A stretch of 11,549 nt of DNA from Comamonas sp. lk (GTDB lineage Bacteria; Pseudomonadota; Gammaproteobacteria; Burkholderiales; Burkholderiaceae_C): the NCBI GenBank assembly GCA_945875225.1, contig CAMCJY010000031.1, positions 1 to 11,549 of the forward strand, written 5' to 3'. The notes under the pieces were generated by a model that saw nothing but the letters and a program-made list of their open reading frames with translations, ran no database searches and was not told where the DNA came from. Both the position numbers and the translations under genes were made by a program. Of this stretch, positions 1 to 5,867 are shown one piece after another (position 1 is the stretch's first letter; each line of letters starts with the position of its first letter).

Positions 1-339
1 GGCGCCCGCGCCGACATGGCCAATAACGGTCTTGCCTGCGCCAACTGCCACCCTGATGCGGCTGCCACCAATCCGCAGACTTTCCCCAAGTACATGCCTC
101 AAACCGACAGGGTCATGGCCTATCGCGAGATGGTTAATTGGTGCATCCAGAACCCCCAGGGTGGCAAGGAAATGGCTTCCGATAGCGCCGACATGGTTGC
201 GTTGGAATCCTATTCCTACTACCTGCACCGCGGCGTGACCATCCAAACGGGCTTGCAAACCCGCCAAACTGCGGGCCCCACGCCGACGACCGCCCGCGGC
301 ATGAACGTTAAGGGCACTGGGATTGGCTTCGACAAGTAA
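1..339 (+). CDS. SoxA-like c-type cytochrome, 3' end only (5' truncated by window edge)
   Basis: The reading frame is open from base 1 and ends with TAA at 337-339, so 112 C-terminal residues are visible and the start lies outside the window. Residues 13-17 of the visible part are a CANCH haem c attachment site. A lone cysteine follows at residue 48 (sequence NWCIQN), after a FPKYMP segment. This layout (CxxCH, aromatic/proline segment, isolated Cys, then a VALESY...RGV segment) resembles the C-terminal haem domain of SoxA, where a cysteine is the distal haem ligand. SoxA with SoxX couples thiosulfate to SoxY in the periplasm. The adjacent soxYZ genes support a sulfur-oxidation role. It could instead be another SoxA-fold or thiosulfate dehydrogenase-type cytochrome, because the N-terminal half that would decide this is missing. 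Membership of the cytochrome c class is firm; the SoxA subtype is an inference. Confidence 0.65.
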   Translation, partial: GARADMANNGLACANCHPDAAATNPQTFPKYMPQTDRVMAYREMVNWCIQNPQGGKEMASDSADMVALESYSYYLHRGVTIQTGLQTRQTAGPTPTTARGMNVKGTGIGFDK

Positions 340-898
340 GTTTGCCAAGCCAGCGGACTGTATGGCTTGGGCCCTCAGTCTGCTGACCCAGATGATATTG
401 GTGGGTGCAGCATCCGTACAGGGTGCTGCAGCCCAGCAAACATGCATAGCCGGTCAGTCAACCCTGCAGGCGACGCGCTTTCGCGACAACGGCGATGGAA
501 CAGTCACAGACGTCGATTCAAAATTGATGTGGATGCGGTGTGCAAGCGGTCAAAATTGGGTGGACGCCCAGTGCACCGGGCAAGCCGCCGCGTACAACTG
601 GCCGGACGCAGTGCGTAAAGCGAATCAAATCAGCCGCAGTGGTGACGCCTTTTTTAATGATTGGCGCCTTCCTGCTTTGCGCGATCTGGCGACGATCACG
701 GACCGGGGTTGCGAGAACCCTCGTACCAACCTGCTCCTGTTTCCAGGAACGCCATCGTCGGCATTTTGGACGTCCACCCCCCGCCCAGGCGGGAAGTCCG
801 AGGATCTGGCATTTGCCTTAAGCTTCGGCGCGGAAGGTGTTCTGGTAGCCCGTAAGGATGAGCGCTTTTATGTGCGATTCGTCCGCAGTGCAATGTGA
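323..898 (+). CDS. Exported Lcl C-terminal / DUF1566 domain protein
   Basis: A 191-residue product with the hallmarks of the Lcl C-terminal (DUF1566) family: DNGDGTVTD followed by LMWMRC, then a tryptophan-rich stretch and the motif DWRLPALRDL, and finally a SAFWTSTP segment and a YVRFVRS end. Family members are mostly extracytoplasmic and of unknown biochemical role. The N-terminus holds a hydrophobic segment ending in GAAAQQ, which fits a Sec signal peptide with an Ala-X-Ala cleavage site. Four cysteines remain in the mature part and could form disulfides. The start is uncertain. TTG at 323 overlaps the cytochrome gene by 17 bases, follows a purine-rich AAGGG, and gives the signal peptide lysines. 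ATG at 362 would leave the signal peptide without positive charge. The position inside a cytochrome-soxYZ-HiPIP operon suggests a periplasmic partner in sulfur or electron-transfer chemistry, but nothing in the sequence shows a catalytic activity. Confidence 0.75.
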   Translation: MASTSKFAKPADCMAWALSLLTQMILVGAASVQGAAAQQTCIAGQSTLQATRFRDNGDGTVTDVDSKLMWMRCASGQNWVDAQCTGQAAAYNWPDAVRKANQISRSGDAFFNDWRLPALRDLATITDRGCENPRTNLLLFPGTPSSAFWTSTPRPGGKSEDLAFALSFGAEGVLVARKDERFYVRFVRSAM

Positions 899-910
899 TG
901 AAAGTTTCAA

Positions 911-1378
911 GTGCGTTCTGAAAGTAGTCTACGGCGTCGACAATTGCTTCTGGTAGCAGGTGCATGGACGGCAGCAAGCGCGGCAGGTGCTGCGCAGGTA
1001 GCCGGCGTGGCGTCACTGCCAGACCTAGAATTGGCGTTTGCAGCCCGCACTTTTACCGAGGCGATCGCTGCGCTCGGTGGCATGCCTCAGCTAAGCACAC
1101 AGATCTCGTTGGAGTTGCCCCAGCTTGCAGAAAACGGAGCGCTTGTGCCGATTATCGTCAGCAGTCAGTTGAGGGGCACCCGGGACATCCTGATCTTGGT
1201 CGATGTCAATCCTCAACCAGTGGCGGCTTGTTTCAGTTTCCCCGATGGCACCGAAGCCTATGCAGCGACCCGTATCCGTATGGCACATAGCGGCACGGTG
1301 TACGTCGCTGTGCGTACGGAGGAAGGCCTGTTTGCCGCTTCGCGTGCGATCCAGGTCACCGTTGGCGGTTGCGCCTGA
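911..1378 (+). CDS. soxY: Thiosulfate-oxidation carrier protein SoxY
   Basis: SoxY is the periplasmic carrier whose C-terminal cysteine holds the sulfur substrate during Sox-type thiosulfate oxidation; it works as a dimer with SoxZ. This 155-residue product matches the family length. Residues 8-17 (RRRQLLLVAG) with the following Ala-rich stretch form a twin-arginine signal, as is usual for SoxY, which carries SoxZ along for export. The mature part has the SoxY immunoglobulin-like pattern, including ILILVDVNPQP and TRIRMAHSGTVYVAV. The swinging arm is present but ends VTVGGCA, with Cys154 followed by a single Ala, where known SoxYs end GGCGG or similar. The GTG at 911 is the only reasonable start, because an in-frame stop lies at 899-901 and no ATG precedes the Tat motif. 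soxZ follows 24 bases downstream. The family call is firm; full carrier function is less certain because of the altered tail. Confidence 0.87.
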   Translation: MRSESSLRRRQLLLVAGAWTAASAAGAAQVAGVASLPDLELAFAARTFTEAIAALGGMPQLSTQISLELPQLAENGALVPIIVSSQLRGTRDILILVDVNPQPVAACFSFPDGTEAYAATRIRMAHSGTVYVAVRTEEGLFAASRAIQVTVGGCA

Positions 1379-1402
1379 CGCATCCATTTTTATATTCTCG
1401 CC

Positions 1403-1714
1403 ATGTCACAGCCCATCCGCATCCGCGCACGTGTCCGTAACGGCACCGCTGACGTGATGATCCTGATGCCGCATCCGATGGAGACAGGCTTGCGGCAGGA
1501 CGAATCGGGGAACACCAAACCCGCGCACTTCATCACTCGCATGTTGGTCACGGTCGCGGAGCGCACCGTGTTCTCTGCCCGCATGAGCTTTGCGGTATCA
1601 CAAGATCCTCTCCTGAATTTTCGCCTGTCCGGCGTCCTCGCTGGGGAGCGACTTCGCGTTGCCTGGACTGACAACCAGGGCGGAACACGCGTCGATGAAG
1701 CTTTGATTACCTAA
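1403..1714 (+). CDS. soxZ: Thiosulfate-oxidation carrier partner SoxZ
   Basis: A 103-residue product of normal SoxZ length without a signal peptide, as expected for a protein exported in complex with Tat-substrate SoxY. Recognisable segments are the start PIRIRARVRNGTADVMILMPHPMETG, the KPAHFITR segment, and the C-terminal LRVAWTDNQG. SoxZ has an immunoglobulin-like fold and holds SoxY so that its cysteine arm can reach SoxAX, SoxB and SoxCD. The ATG at 1403 is the first in-frame start and matches the usual N-terminus. No clear Shine-Dalgarno sequence precedes it, so translation may depend on coupling to soxY just upstream. The HiPIP gene follows 34 bases downstream. Confidence 0.9.
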   Translation: MSQPIRIRARVRNGTADVMILMPHPMETGLRQDESGNTKPAHFITRMLVTVAERTVFSARMSFAVSQDPLLNFRLSGVLAGERLRVAWTDNQGGTRVDEALIT

Positions 1715-1738
1715 ATCCTTCCACCCTTTTTTAACCAT

Positions 1739-1742
1739 GGAG
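1739..1742 (+). promoter_or_regulatory. Shine-Dalgarno site that sets the HiPIP start
   Basis: GGAG lies six bases before the ATG at 1749. The in-frame ATG at 1737 overlaps this motif and has only a T/A-rich stretch upstream. The site therefore favours the 1749 start, giving a 112-residue precursor. Confidence 0.65.
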
Positions 1743-1748
1743 TCTGAA

Positions 1749-2087
1749 ATGAAATTCGATATGCCCATCCACAACCGACGTGTATTCATGCTGCACACAC
1801 TTGTCGGCGCTTCCGTCGTAGCTACTGCACGCCAGGCTCACGCAGCGGGCGAGACTGAAGCCGTGAAGGAGACCGATGCGTATCCCAAATCGATGGGCTT
1901 TCGTTTGAATACGGCCGATGTGGACAAAGTCAAGTATCCGCGGCACACGCTCGAGCAGCGCTGCAGCCAATGCCAACTTTTCAAAAATACTGCGGGTGAA
2001 CCGACAGGGCAGTGCTCGTTTTTCAAGCGCGTGGTTCCTGTGGACGGCTGGTGCCGCAACTTCAAACAAGTCAAAGCGGCGGCTTGA
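1749..2087 (+). CDS. High-potential iron-sulfur protein (HiPIP), Tat-exported
   Basis: HiPIPs are small periplasmic [4Fe-4S] electron carriers of proteobacteria that work between cytochrome complexes, oxidases or photosynthetic reaction centres and periplasmic donors. The 112-residue precursor begins with NRRVFMLHTLVGASVV and ends its leader at ARQAHA, a twin-arginine signal typical of HiPIPs. The mature protein has the four cluster cysteines near the C-terminus: CSQC, then one in GQCSFF and one in GWCRNF, with the aromatic residues that usually surround the cluster. It is the last gene of the sox-like operon and is followed about 120 bases later by a strong terminator. The likely role is to accept electrons from the operon's cytochrome or pass them to an oxidase. 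In some relatives (Rhodoferax, Rubrivivax) HiPIP serves a reaction centre, but the window holds no photosynthesis gene. Confidence 0.9.
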   Translation: MKFDMPIHNRRVFMLHTLVGASVVATARQAHAAGETEAVKETDAYPKSMGFRLNTADVDKVKYPRHTLEQRCSQCQLFKNTAGEPTGQCSFFKRVVPVDGWCRNFKQVKAAA

Positions 2088-2206
2088 ACCTGAACTTGCA
2101 CCCTTGCGGCTAGATGCTTGCCCGCTGGCTTACTTTGGCGTGGCAAAAATGGGTCTGCCCCCGCAGTTTTTTTAGGCCTTTTGGGGCAGGTTTTCTGCAA
2201 TATTGA

Positions 2207-2242
2207 GCGCACTAGGAATTAACTCCTAGATGCGCGGTTTTT
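2207..2242 (+). terminator. Rho-independent terminator of the sox-like operon
   Basis: The arm GCGCACTAGGA (2207-2217) pairs with TCCTAG (2224-2229) plus TGCGC (2231-2235), giving 11 base pairs with one bulged A at 2230 and a six-base loop. It is followed by GG and five T residues (2238-2242). It lies after the HiPIP gene in the right orientation. The opposite strand lacks a T run after the hairpin, so it should act mainly on the plus strand. Confidence 0.8.
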
Positions 2243-2253
2243 GCATGAGCGCA

Positions 2254-2730
2254 TCAAAGCATTAATTTGATGCCTTCAAAAAATGCCGCCGTCATCAGCA
2301 CATAGCGCAGGAATTTGCCAATCAGTATGTAGGTCATGCAAGGCCAAAATGGCAACCTCAGCCAGCCTGCCAGAGTGCACAGCGGGTCGCCCACTAGCGG
2401 CAGCCAGCCGAGCAGGCAGGCTTTGGGCCCTAAGCGGTGCAGCCAACGCAAAGCGCGTGTTTGCACAGAGGCATTGCTCGCCTGCGGTGCCAAATGGCTT
2501 GCACCGCGCCCCATGGCGTAATCCAGGGCGCCACCCAGGGTGTTGCCCGCGGTGGCCACGGCAATCACTGGCCAGAATTGCGCGGGGTTGAGATGAATCA
2601 CACCCAGCACCACCGGCTCCGAACCCATAGGTAGCAGCGTCGCCGAAATAAAGGACACCACAAAAACCGTGGACAGGCTATAGGCCGGCAGGGCCAGCAT
2701 GTCCAAGAGCGATTGCATCCATATGTCCAT
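2254..2730 (-). CDS. YqaA-type small inner-membrane protein (SNARE-associated/VTT-like family)
   Basis: A 158-residue, strongly hydrophobic product. About four membrane segments can be seen, near residues 20-47, 50-73, 103-125 and 130-156. The segments ATLLPMGSEP, ATAGNTLGG and GWLPLVGDPLCTLAGWLR are typical of the YqaA family (COG1238), which is related to the DedA/VTT membrane proteins. DedA relatives are linked to lipid flipping and membrane homeostasis; the role of YqaA itself is not established. The start was placed at the ATG ending at 2730 because homologues begin close to it (MDIW...SLLDMLALP); the longer reading frame upstream adds a polar stretch that does not look like the family. 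The gene is divergent from dusB across 135 bases. A TATACT on the minus strand (2745-2740) would put a transcript start only a few bases before the ATG, so the leader may be very short. Confidence 0.85.
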   Translation of the reverse strand: MDIWMQSLLDMLALPAYSLSTVFVVSFISATLLPMGSEPVVLGVIHLNPAQFWPVIAVATAGNTLGGALDYAMGRGASHLAPQASNASVQTRALRWLHRLGPKACLLGWLPLVGDPLCTLAGWLRLPFWPCMTYILIGKFLRYVLMTAAFFEGIKLML

Positions 2731-2765
2731 TGCGCAGGCAGTATAGGTAAAGCGTGTGTCTAAAC

Positions 2766-2798
2766 GCACAGTGTGCTGAAAATTTAGGCATATAGAAT
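2766..2798 (+). promoter_or_regulatory. Candidate dusB-fis-purH promoter region with a palindrome
   Basis: In the 135-base gap between yqaA and dusB, TAGAAT (2793-2798) could serve as a -10 box and is followed by a GC-rich stretch (CCCCGCG), as at promoters under stringent control. No good -35 hexamer is seen at the right distance. A perfect palindrome, GCACA-G-TGTGC (2766-2776), lies where the -35 element would be and could be an operator. This is a guess from pattern only. Confidence 0.3.
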
Positions 2799-2865
2799 AG
2801 TTCCCCGCGTACGGCAAACTGCTGGCGCGCGGCCCTGAAGTTTCCCCCCACCACTTATTCCTTGC

Positions 2866-3963
2866 ATGCAAATCGGTCCTTACGCATTGAAAAATCAGGT
2901 CTTCGTCGCGCCCATGGCCGGCGTCACCGACCGCCCGTTTCGGCAGTTGTGCAAACGCCTGGGCGCGGGCTATGCGGTCAGTGAGATGGTCACTTCGCGG
3001 CGCGACTTGTGGGATTCACTCAAGACTTCGCGCCGCGCCAACCACGAGGGCGAACCCGGCCCGATCGCGGTGCAAATTGCAGGCACCGATGCGGCCATGT
3101 TGGCCGACGCGGCCCGCTACAACATCGACCGTGGCGCGCAAATCATCGACATCAACATGGGTTGCCCGGCGAAAAAAGTGTGCAACAAATGGGCTGGTTC
3201 GGCGCTGATGCAGGACGAGGCTTTGGCGCTGGAGATCATCGAGGCCGTGGTGCAAGCCGGCGCTGCGCGCAATGTGCCGGTCACGCTCAAAATGCGTACC
3301 GGCTGGTGCCAAAGCGAAAAAAATGCCTTGTCGATTGCGCTGGCTGCGCAAAGCGCGGGTGTCGCCATGGTCACGGTGCATGGCCGTACGCGTGAGCAAG
3401 GCTATCGCGGGCAGGCCGAATACGAGACCATTGCTGCGGTGAAAGCCGCGCTGCACATTCCAGTGGTGGCCAACGGCGATATCGATAGCCCACACCAGGC
3501 GCGTCAGGTGCTTAACCAGACCGGCGCAGACGCGGTGATGATTGGCCGCGCCGCGCAAGGGCGCCCTTGGATATTCCGGGAAATCACGCATTTTTTGGAC
3601 ACCGGCAGCGTACTTGCGCCGCCCCTGGTGCAAGAGGTGCGCCGCTGGCTGATAGCCCATTTGCAAGACCATTACAGCCTGTATGGCGAGTACACCGGCG
3701 TGCGCAGTGCGCGCAAACATATTGCCTGGTATTTGCGCAGCCTGCCCGGCGGCGAAGACTTCCGCCGCCACCTCAACCTATTGACCGACAGCGCCACACA
3801 AGTGCAGGCCGTAGCCGATTACTTAGACCATTTAAACCGAAGCATGGACCGCATTCCTGCGGCCTATGATGCCAGCGGGCGCTTATTGCCCGACGCGACA
3901 TCCTGTACCAACGAGAGCGACCTTATGCGCCAACCGACCTTGAGCCTGCACCATGAGCAATAA
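2866..3963 (+). CDS. dusB: tRNA-dihydrouridine synthase DusB
   Basis: DusB is a flavoenzyme that reduces specific uridines in the D-loop of tRNA to dihydrouridine using FMN and NADPH. The 365-residue product has a TIM barrel in about residues 1-240 and a helical tRNA-binding domain after it. Visible key elements are VAPMAGVTDRPFR near the start, catalytic Cys100 in NMGCPAKKV, Lys142 in LKMRTGW and His172 in VHGRT (both FMN-contacting), NGDI at 203-206 and the phosphate-binding GRAAQGRPW at 228-236. It is about 40 residues longer than the Escherichia coli protein, mostly in a low-conservation C-terminal tail. The last 11 bases overlap the fis gene. The dusB-fis order is a long-known arrangement in proteobacteria. 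The ATG at 2866 fits the family N-terminus, though no clear Shine-Dalgarno site precedes it. Confidence 0.96.
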   Translation: MQIGPYALKNQVFVAPMAGVTDRPFRQLCKRLGAGYAVSEMVTSRRDLWDSLKTSRRANHEGEPGPIAVQIAGTDAAMLADAARYNIDRGAQIIDINMGCPAKKVCNKWAGSALMQDEALALEIIEAVVQAGAARNVPVTLKMRTGWCQSEKNALSIALAAQSAGVAMVTVHGRTREQGYRGQAEYETIAAVKAALHIPVVANGDIDSPHQARQVLNQTGADAVMIGRAAQGRPWIFREITHFLDTGSVLAPPLVQEVRRWLIAHLQDHYSLYGEYTGVRSARKHIAWYLRSLPGGEDFRRHLNLLTDSATQVQAVADYLDHLNRSMDRIPAAYDASGRLLPDATSCTNESDLMRQPTLSLHHEQ

Positions 3964-4186
3964 CAAGCTGGACGAAAGCGTACGCGCCAGCCTGGAAGCT
4001 TACTTGCGAGACCTGGATGGTCTGGAGCCACACGGCATGCACGAGATGCTGGTGCGTGCGGTAGAAAAACCCTTGCTCGAAGTAGTCATGGTCGCTGCTG
4101 CCAACAACCAGTCCAAGGCCGCGCAATGGCTGGGCCTGAACCGGAACACCTTGCGTAAAAAACTTTTGGAACACCACCTGTTATGA
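3953..4186 (+). CDS. fis: Fis family DNA-binding protein
   Basis: A 77-residue protein, shorter than the 98-residue Escherichia coli Fis because it lacks the N-terminal beta-hairpin arm. Residues 28-50 form the dimer helices (MHEMLVRAVEKPLLEVVMVAAAN), and residues 53-71 are the helix-turn-helix QSKAAQWLGLNRNTLRKKL that closely resembles the C-terminal region of Fis and NtrC-type regulators. Fis bends DNA and adjusts nucleoid structure and transcription of stable RNA and growth genes. The short form is common in betaproteobacteria. The gene starts inside the dusB end (11-base overlap) and its stop overlaps the purH start (ATGA at 4183-4186), so its synthesis is likely coupled to dusB translation. 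Without the arm, roles tied to recombination enhancers are less likely; this is inference. Confidence 0.9.
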   Translation: MSNNKLDESVRASLEAYLRDLDGLEPHGMHEMLVRAVEKPLLEVVMVAAANNQSKAAQWLGLNRNTLRKKLLEHHLL

Positions 4187-5772
4187 ACGCACTAATTTCC
4201 GTCTCGGACAAAACCGGTGTGCTTGATCTGGCGCGCGCCTTGCACGCCCTGGATATACGCCTGCTCTCGACCGGTGGCACCGCCAAGCTGCTGGCTGAGC
4301 ATGGCCTGCCGGTGACCGAAGTGGCCGAGATGACTGGCTTTCCGGAAATGCTCGATGGTCGGGTTAAAACCCTACATCCTAAAGTTCATGGCGGCCTGCT
4401 CGCGCGGCGCGATGTGCCGGCGCACATGCAGGCGCTCGCAGCCCATGGCATTGAGACCATCGATCTGCTGGTGGTGAATTTGTATCCCTTCGAAGCCACG
4501 GTGGCGCGCGCCGGATGCACGCTGGAAGAGGCGATTGAAAACATCGACATAGGCGGCCCGGCCATGGTACGCAGCGCGGCCAAAAACTGGAAAGACGTAG
4601 CCGTGCTCACCGACGCCAGCCAATACGACATCGTGATAGCCGAATTGCAAGCCCATGGTGCGGTGAGCAGCAGCACCAAGTTTGCCTTGTCGGTTGCTGC
4701 CTTCAACCGCATTAGCCAGTACGACGGCGCGATCAGCGACTACCTGTCGTCGGTGCAGCCCGATGGCAGCATGTCGGTGTTTGCCGGTCAGGCCAATGGC
4801 CGCTTTGTGAAATTGCAGGATTTGCGCTACGGCGAAAACCCGCACCAGTACGCCGCGTTTTTCCGTGACCTGTACCCGGCCCCGGGCTCGCTGGTGACCG
4901 CGCAGCAATTGCAAGGCAAGGAACTCAGCTACAACAATATTGCCGACGCCGATGCCGCTTGGGAATGTGTAAAAAGTTTTGAAACCCCAGCCTGCGTCAT
5001 CGTCAAACACGCCAACCCCTGCGGCGTGGCGATTGCCACCGATGCAGCCACCGCGTATTCCAAAGCTTTCAGCACCGACCCCACTTCCGCATTTGGCGGC
5101 ATCATTGCCTTCAATTGCGAAGTCGATGGTGATACCGCGCGCCATGTCAGCGCCCAATTTGTGGAAGTGCTGATTGCTCCGGCCTTCAGTGCCGAGGCGC
5201 TGAGCGTTTTGTCCGCTAAAGCCAATGTGCGCGTGTTGCAAATCGCGTTGCCCTATGCCCTGGGCCAGCGCCCGGACACAGCCAGCGCCTGGAGATTGGG
5301 GCGCAATGCGGTCGATGTCAAACGCGTGGGCTCGGGCATGCTGATGCAAACGGCAGATAACCATGAACTGACCTTGGCCGATATGCGCGTGGTCAGCAAA
5401 GCGCAGCCCAGCGCAGCGCAAATGCAGGACATGTTGTTCGCCTGGAACGTAGCCAAATACGTCAAGTCCAATGCCATTGTGTTTTGCAAAGACGGCATGA
5501 CCATGGGCGTGGGCGCCGGCCAGATGAGCCGTCTGGATTCGGCCCGTATCGCCTCCATCAAAGCCGGTCACGCTAGCTTGTCACTGGCTGGCACGGTCGT
5601 CGCCAGCGACGCCTTCTTCCCGTTTCGTGATGGGCTCGATGTGGTGGTCGATGCGGGCGCTACCTGCATCATCCAGCCCGGTGGCAGCATGCGCGACGAC
5701 GAAGTGGTGCACGCCGCCGACGAGCGCGGAGTGGCCATGGTGTACACCGGCGTGCGGCACTTTAGGCACTAA
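4183..5772 (+). CDS. purH: Bifunctional AICAR transformylase / IMP cyclohydrolase PurH
   Basis: PurH carries out the last two steps of de novo purine synthesis: formylation of AICAR with 10-formyltetrahydrofolate, then ring closure to IMP. The 529-residue length is normal. The N-terminal MGS-like cyclohydrolase domain covers about residues 1-145 with SVSDKTG, STGGTAK and GRVKTLHPKVHGG. The transformylase domain follows with LRYGENPHQ, ELSYNNIADADAA, the catalytic KHANPCG segment and TDPTSAFGG, and ends with QPGGSMRDDEVV. The start codon overlaps the fis stop (ATGA), so purH is probably the third gene of a dusB-fis-purH transcript. No PurR-type operator or purine riboswitch is visible directly upstream, which is coding sequence. 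A strong terminator follows 19 bases after the stop. Confidence 0.98.
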   Translation: MNALISVSDKTGVLDLARALHALDIRLLSTGGTAKLLAEHGLPVTEVAEMTGFPEMLDGRVKTLHPKVHGGLLARRDVPAHMQALAAHGIETIDLLVVNLYPFEATVARAGCTLEEAIENIDIGGPAMVRSAAKNWKDVAVLTDASQYDIVIAELQAHGAVSSSTKFALSVAAFNRISQYDGAISDYLSSVQPDGSMSVFAGQANGRFVKLQDLRYGENPHQYAAFFRDLYPAPGSLVTAQQLQGKELSYNNIADADAAWECVKSFETPACVIVKHANPCGVAIATDAATAYSKAFSTDPTSAFGGIIAFNCEVDGDTARHVSAQFVEVLIAPAFSAEALSVLSAKANVRVLQIALPYALGQRPDTASAWRLGRNAVDVKRVGSGMLMQTADNHELTLADMRVVSKAQPSAAQMQDMLFAWNVAKYVKSNAIVFCKDGMTMGVGAGQMSRLDSARIASIKAGHASLSLAGTVVASDAFFPFRDGLDVVVDAGATCIIQPGGSMRDDEVVHAADERGVAMVYTGVRHFRH

Positions 5773-5791
5773 GCCGCTGTGCTTGGCACAG

Positions 5792-5822
5792 AAAAAAAAC
5801 GGCCCGCGAGGGCCATTTTTTT
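5792..5822. terminator. Bidirectional intrinsic terminator between purH and hemL
   Basis: A run of eight A (5792-5799) precedes GGCCC-GCGA-GGGCC (5801-5814), a five-base-pair GC stem with a GNRA-type tetraloop, followed by A and seven T (5816-5822). Because A and T runs flank both sides, the hairpin can end purH transcription on the plus strand and hemL transcription on the minus strand. It lies in the 95-base gap between the two convergent genes. Confidence 0.9.
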
Positions 5823-5867
5823 GCGCCTGCCTTGTACTCCGGTGCTTAGGGCGGGCCGGATACAAGC

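Noticed and set aside
2155..2189. CTGCCCC and GGGGCAG arms downstream of the HiPIP gene as a second terminator
   Set aside because: The stem has only seven pairs with a 21-base loop and a short T run; the structure at 2207-2242 is much stronger.
1..2242. Possible horizontal acquisition of the sox-like region from base composition
   Set aside because: Spot counts of single lines gave about 57-58% GC here against about 60-67% in lines from the rest, too small and too few to support transfer; a windowed GC and codon-use calculation would be needed.
2731..2871. Longer upstream start for the YqaA-type protein
   Set aside because: The extra 47 residues are polar and unlike family N-termini, and the extension would overlap the dusB start and its presumed promoter.
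3016..3771. Open frame of 251 codons on the minus strand opposite dusB
   Set aside because: Antisense to dusB with no recognisable domain and no start signal; the plus-strand frame carries all the conserved motifs.
4372..5571. Long open frame of about 400 codons on the minus strand opposite purH
   Set aside because: It lies wholly antisense to an unmistakable purH, has a His/Gly/Ala-rich product without a recognisable motif, and is the expected shadow of GC-rich coding sequence.
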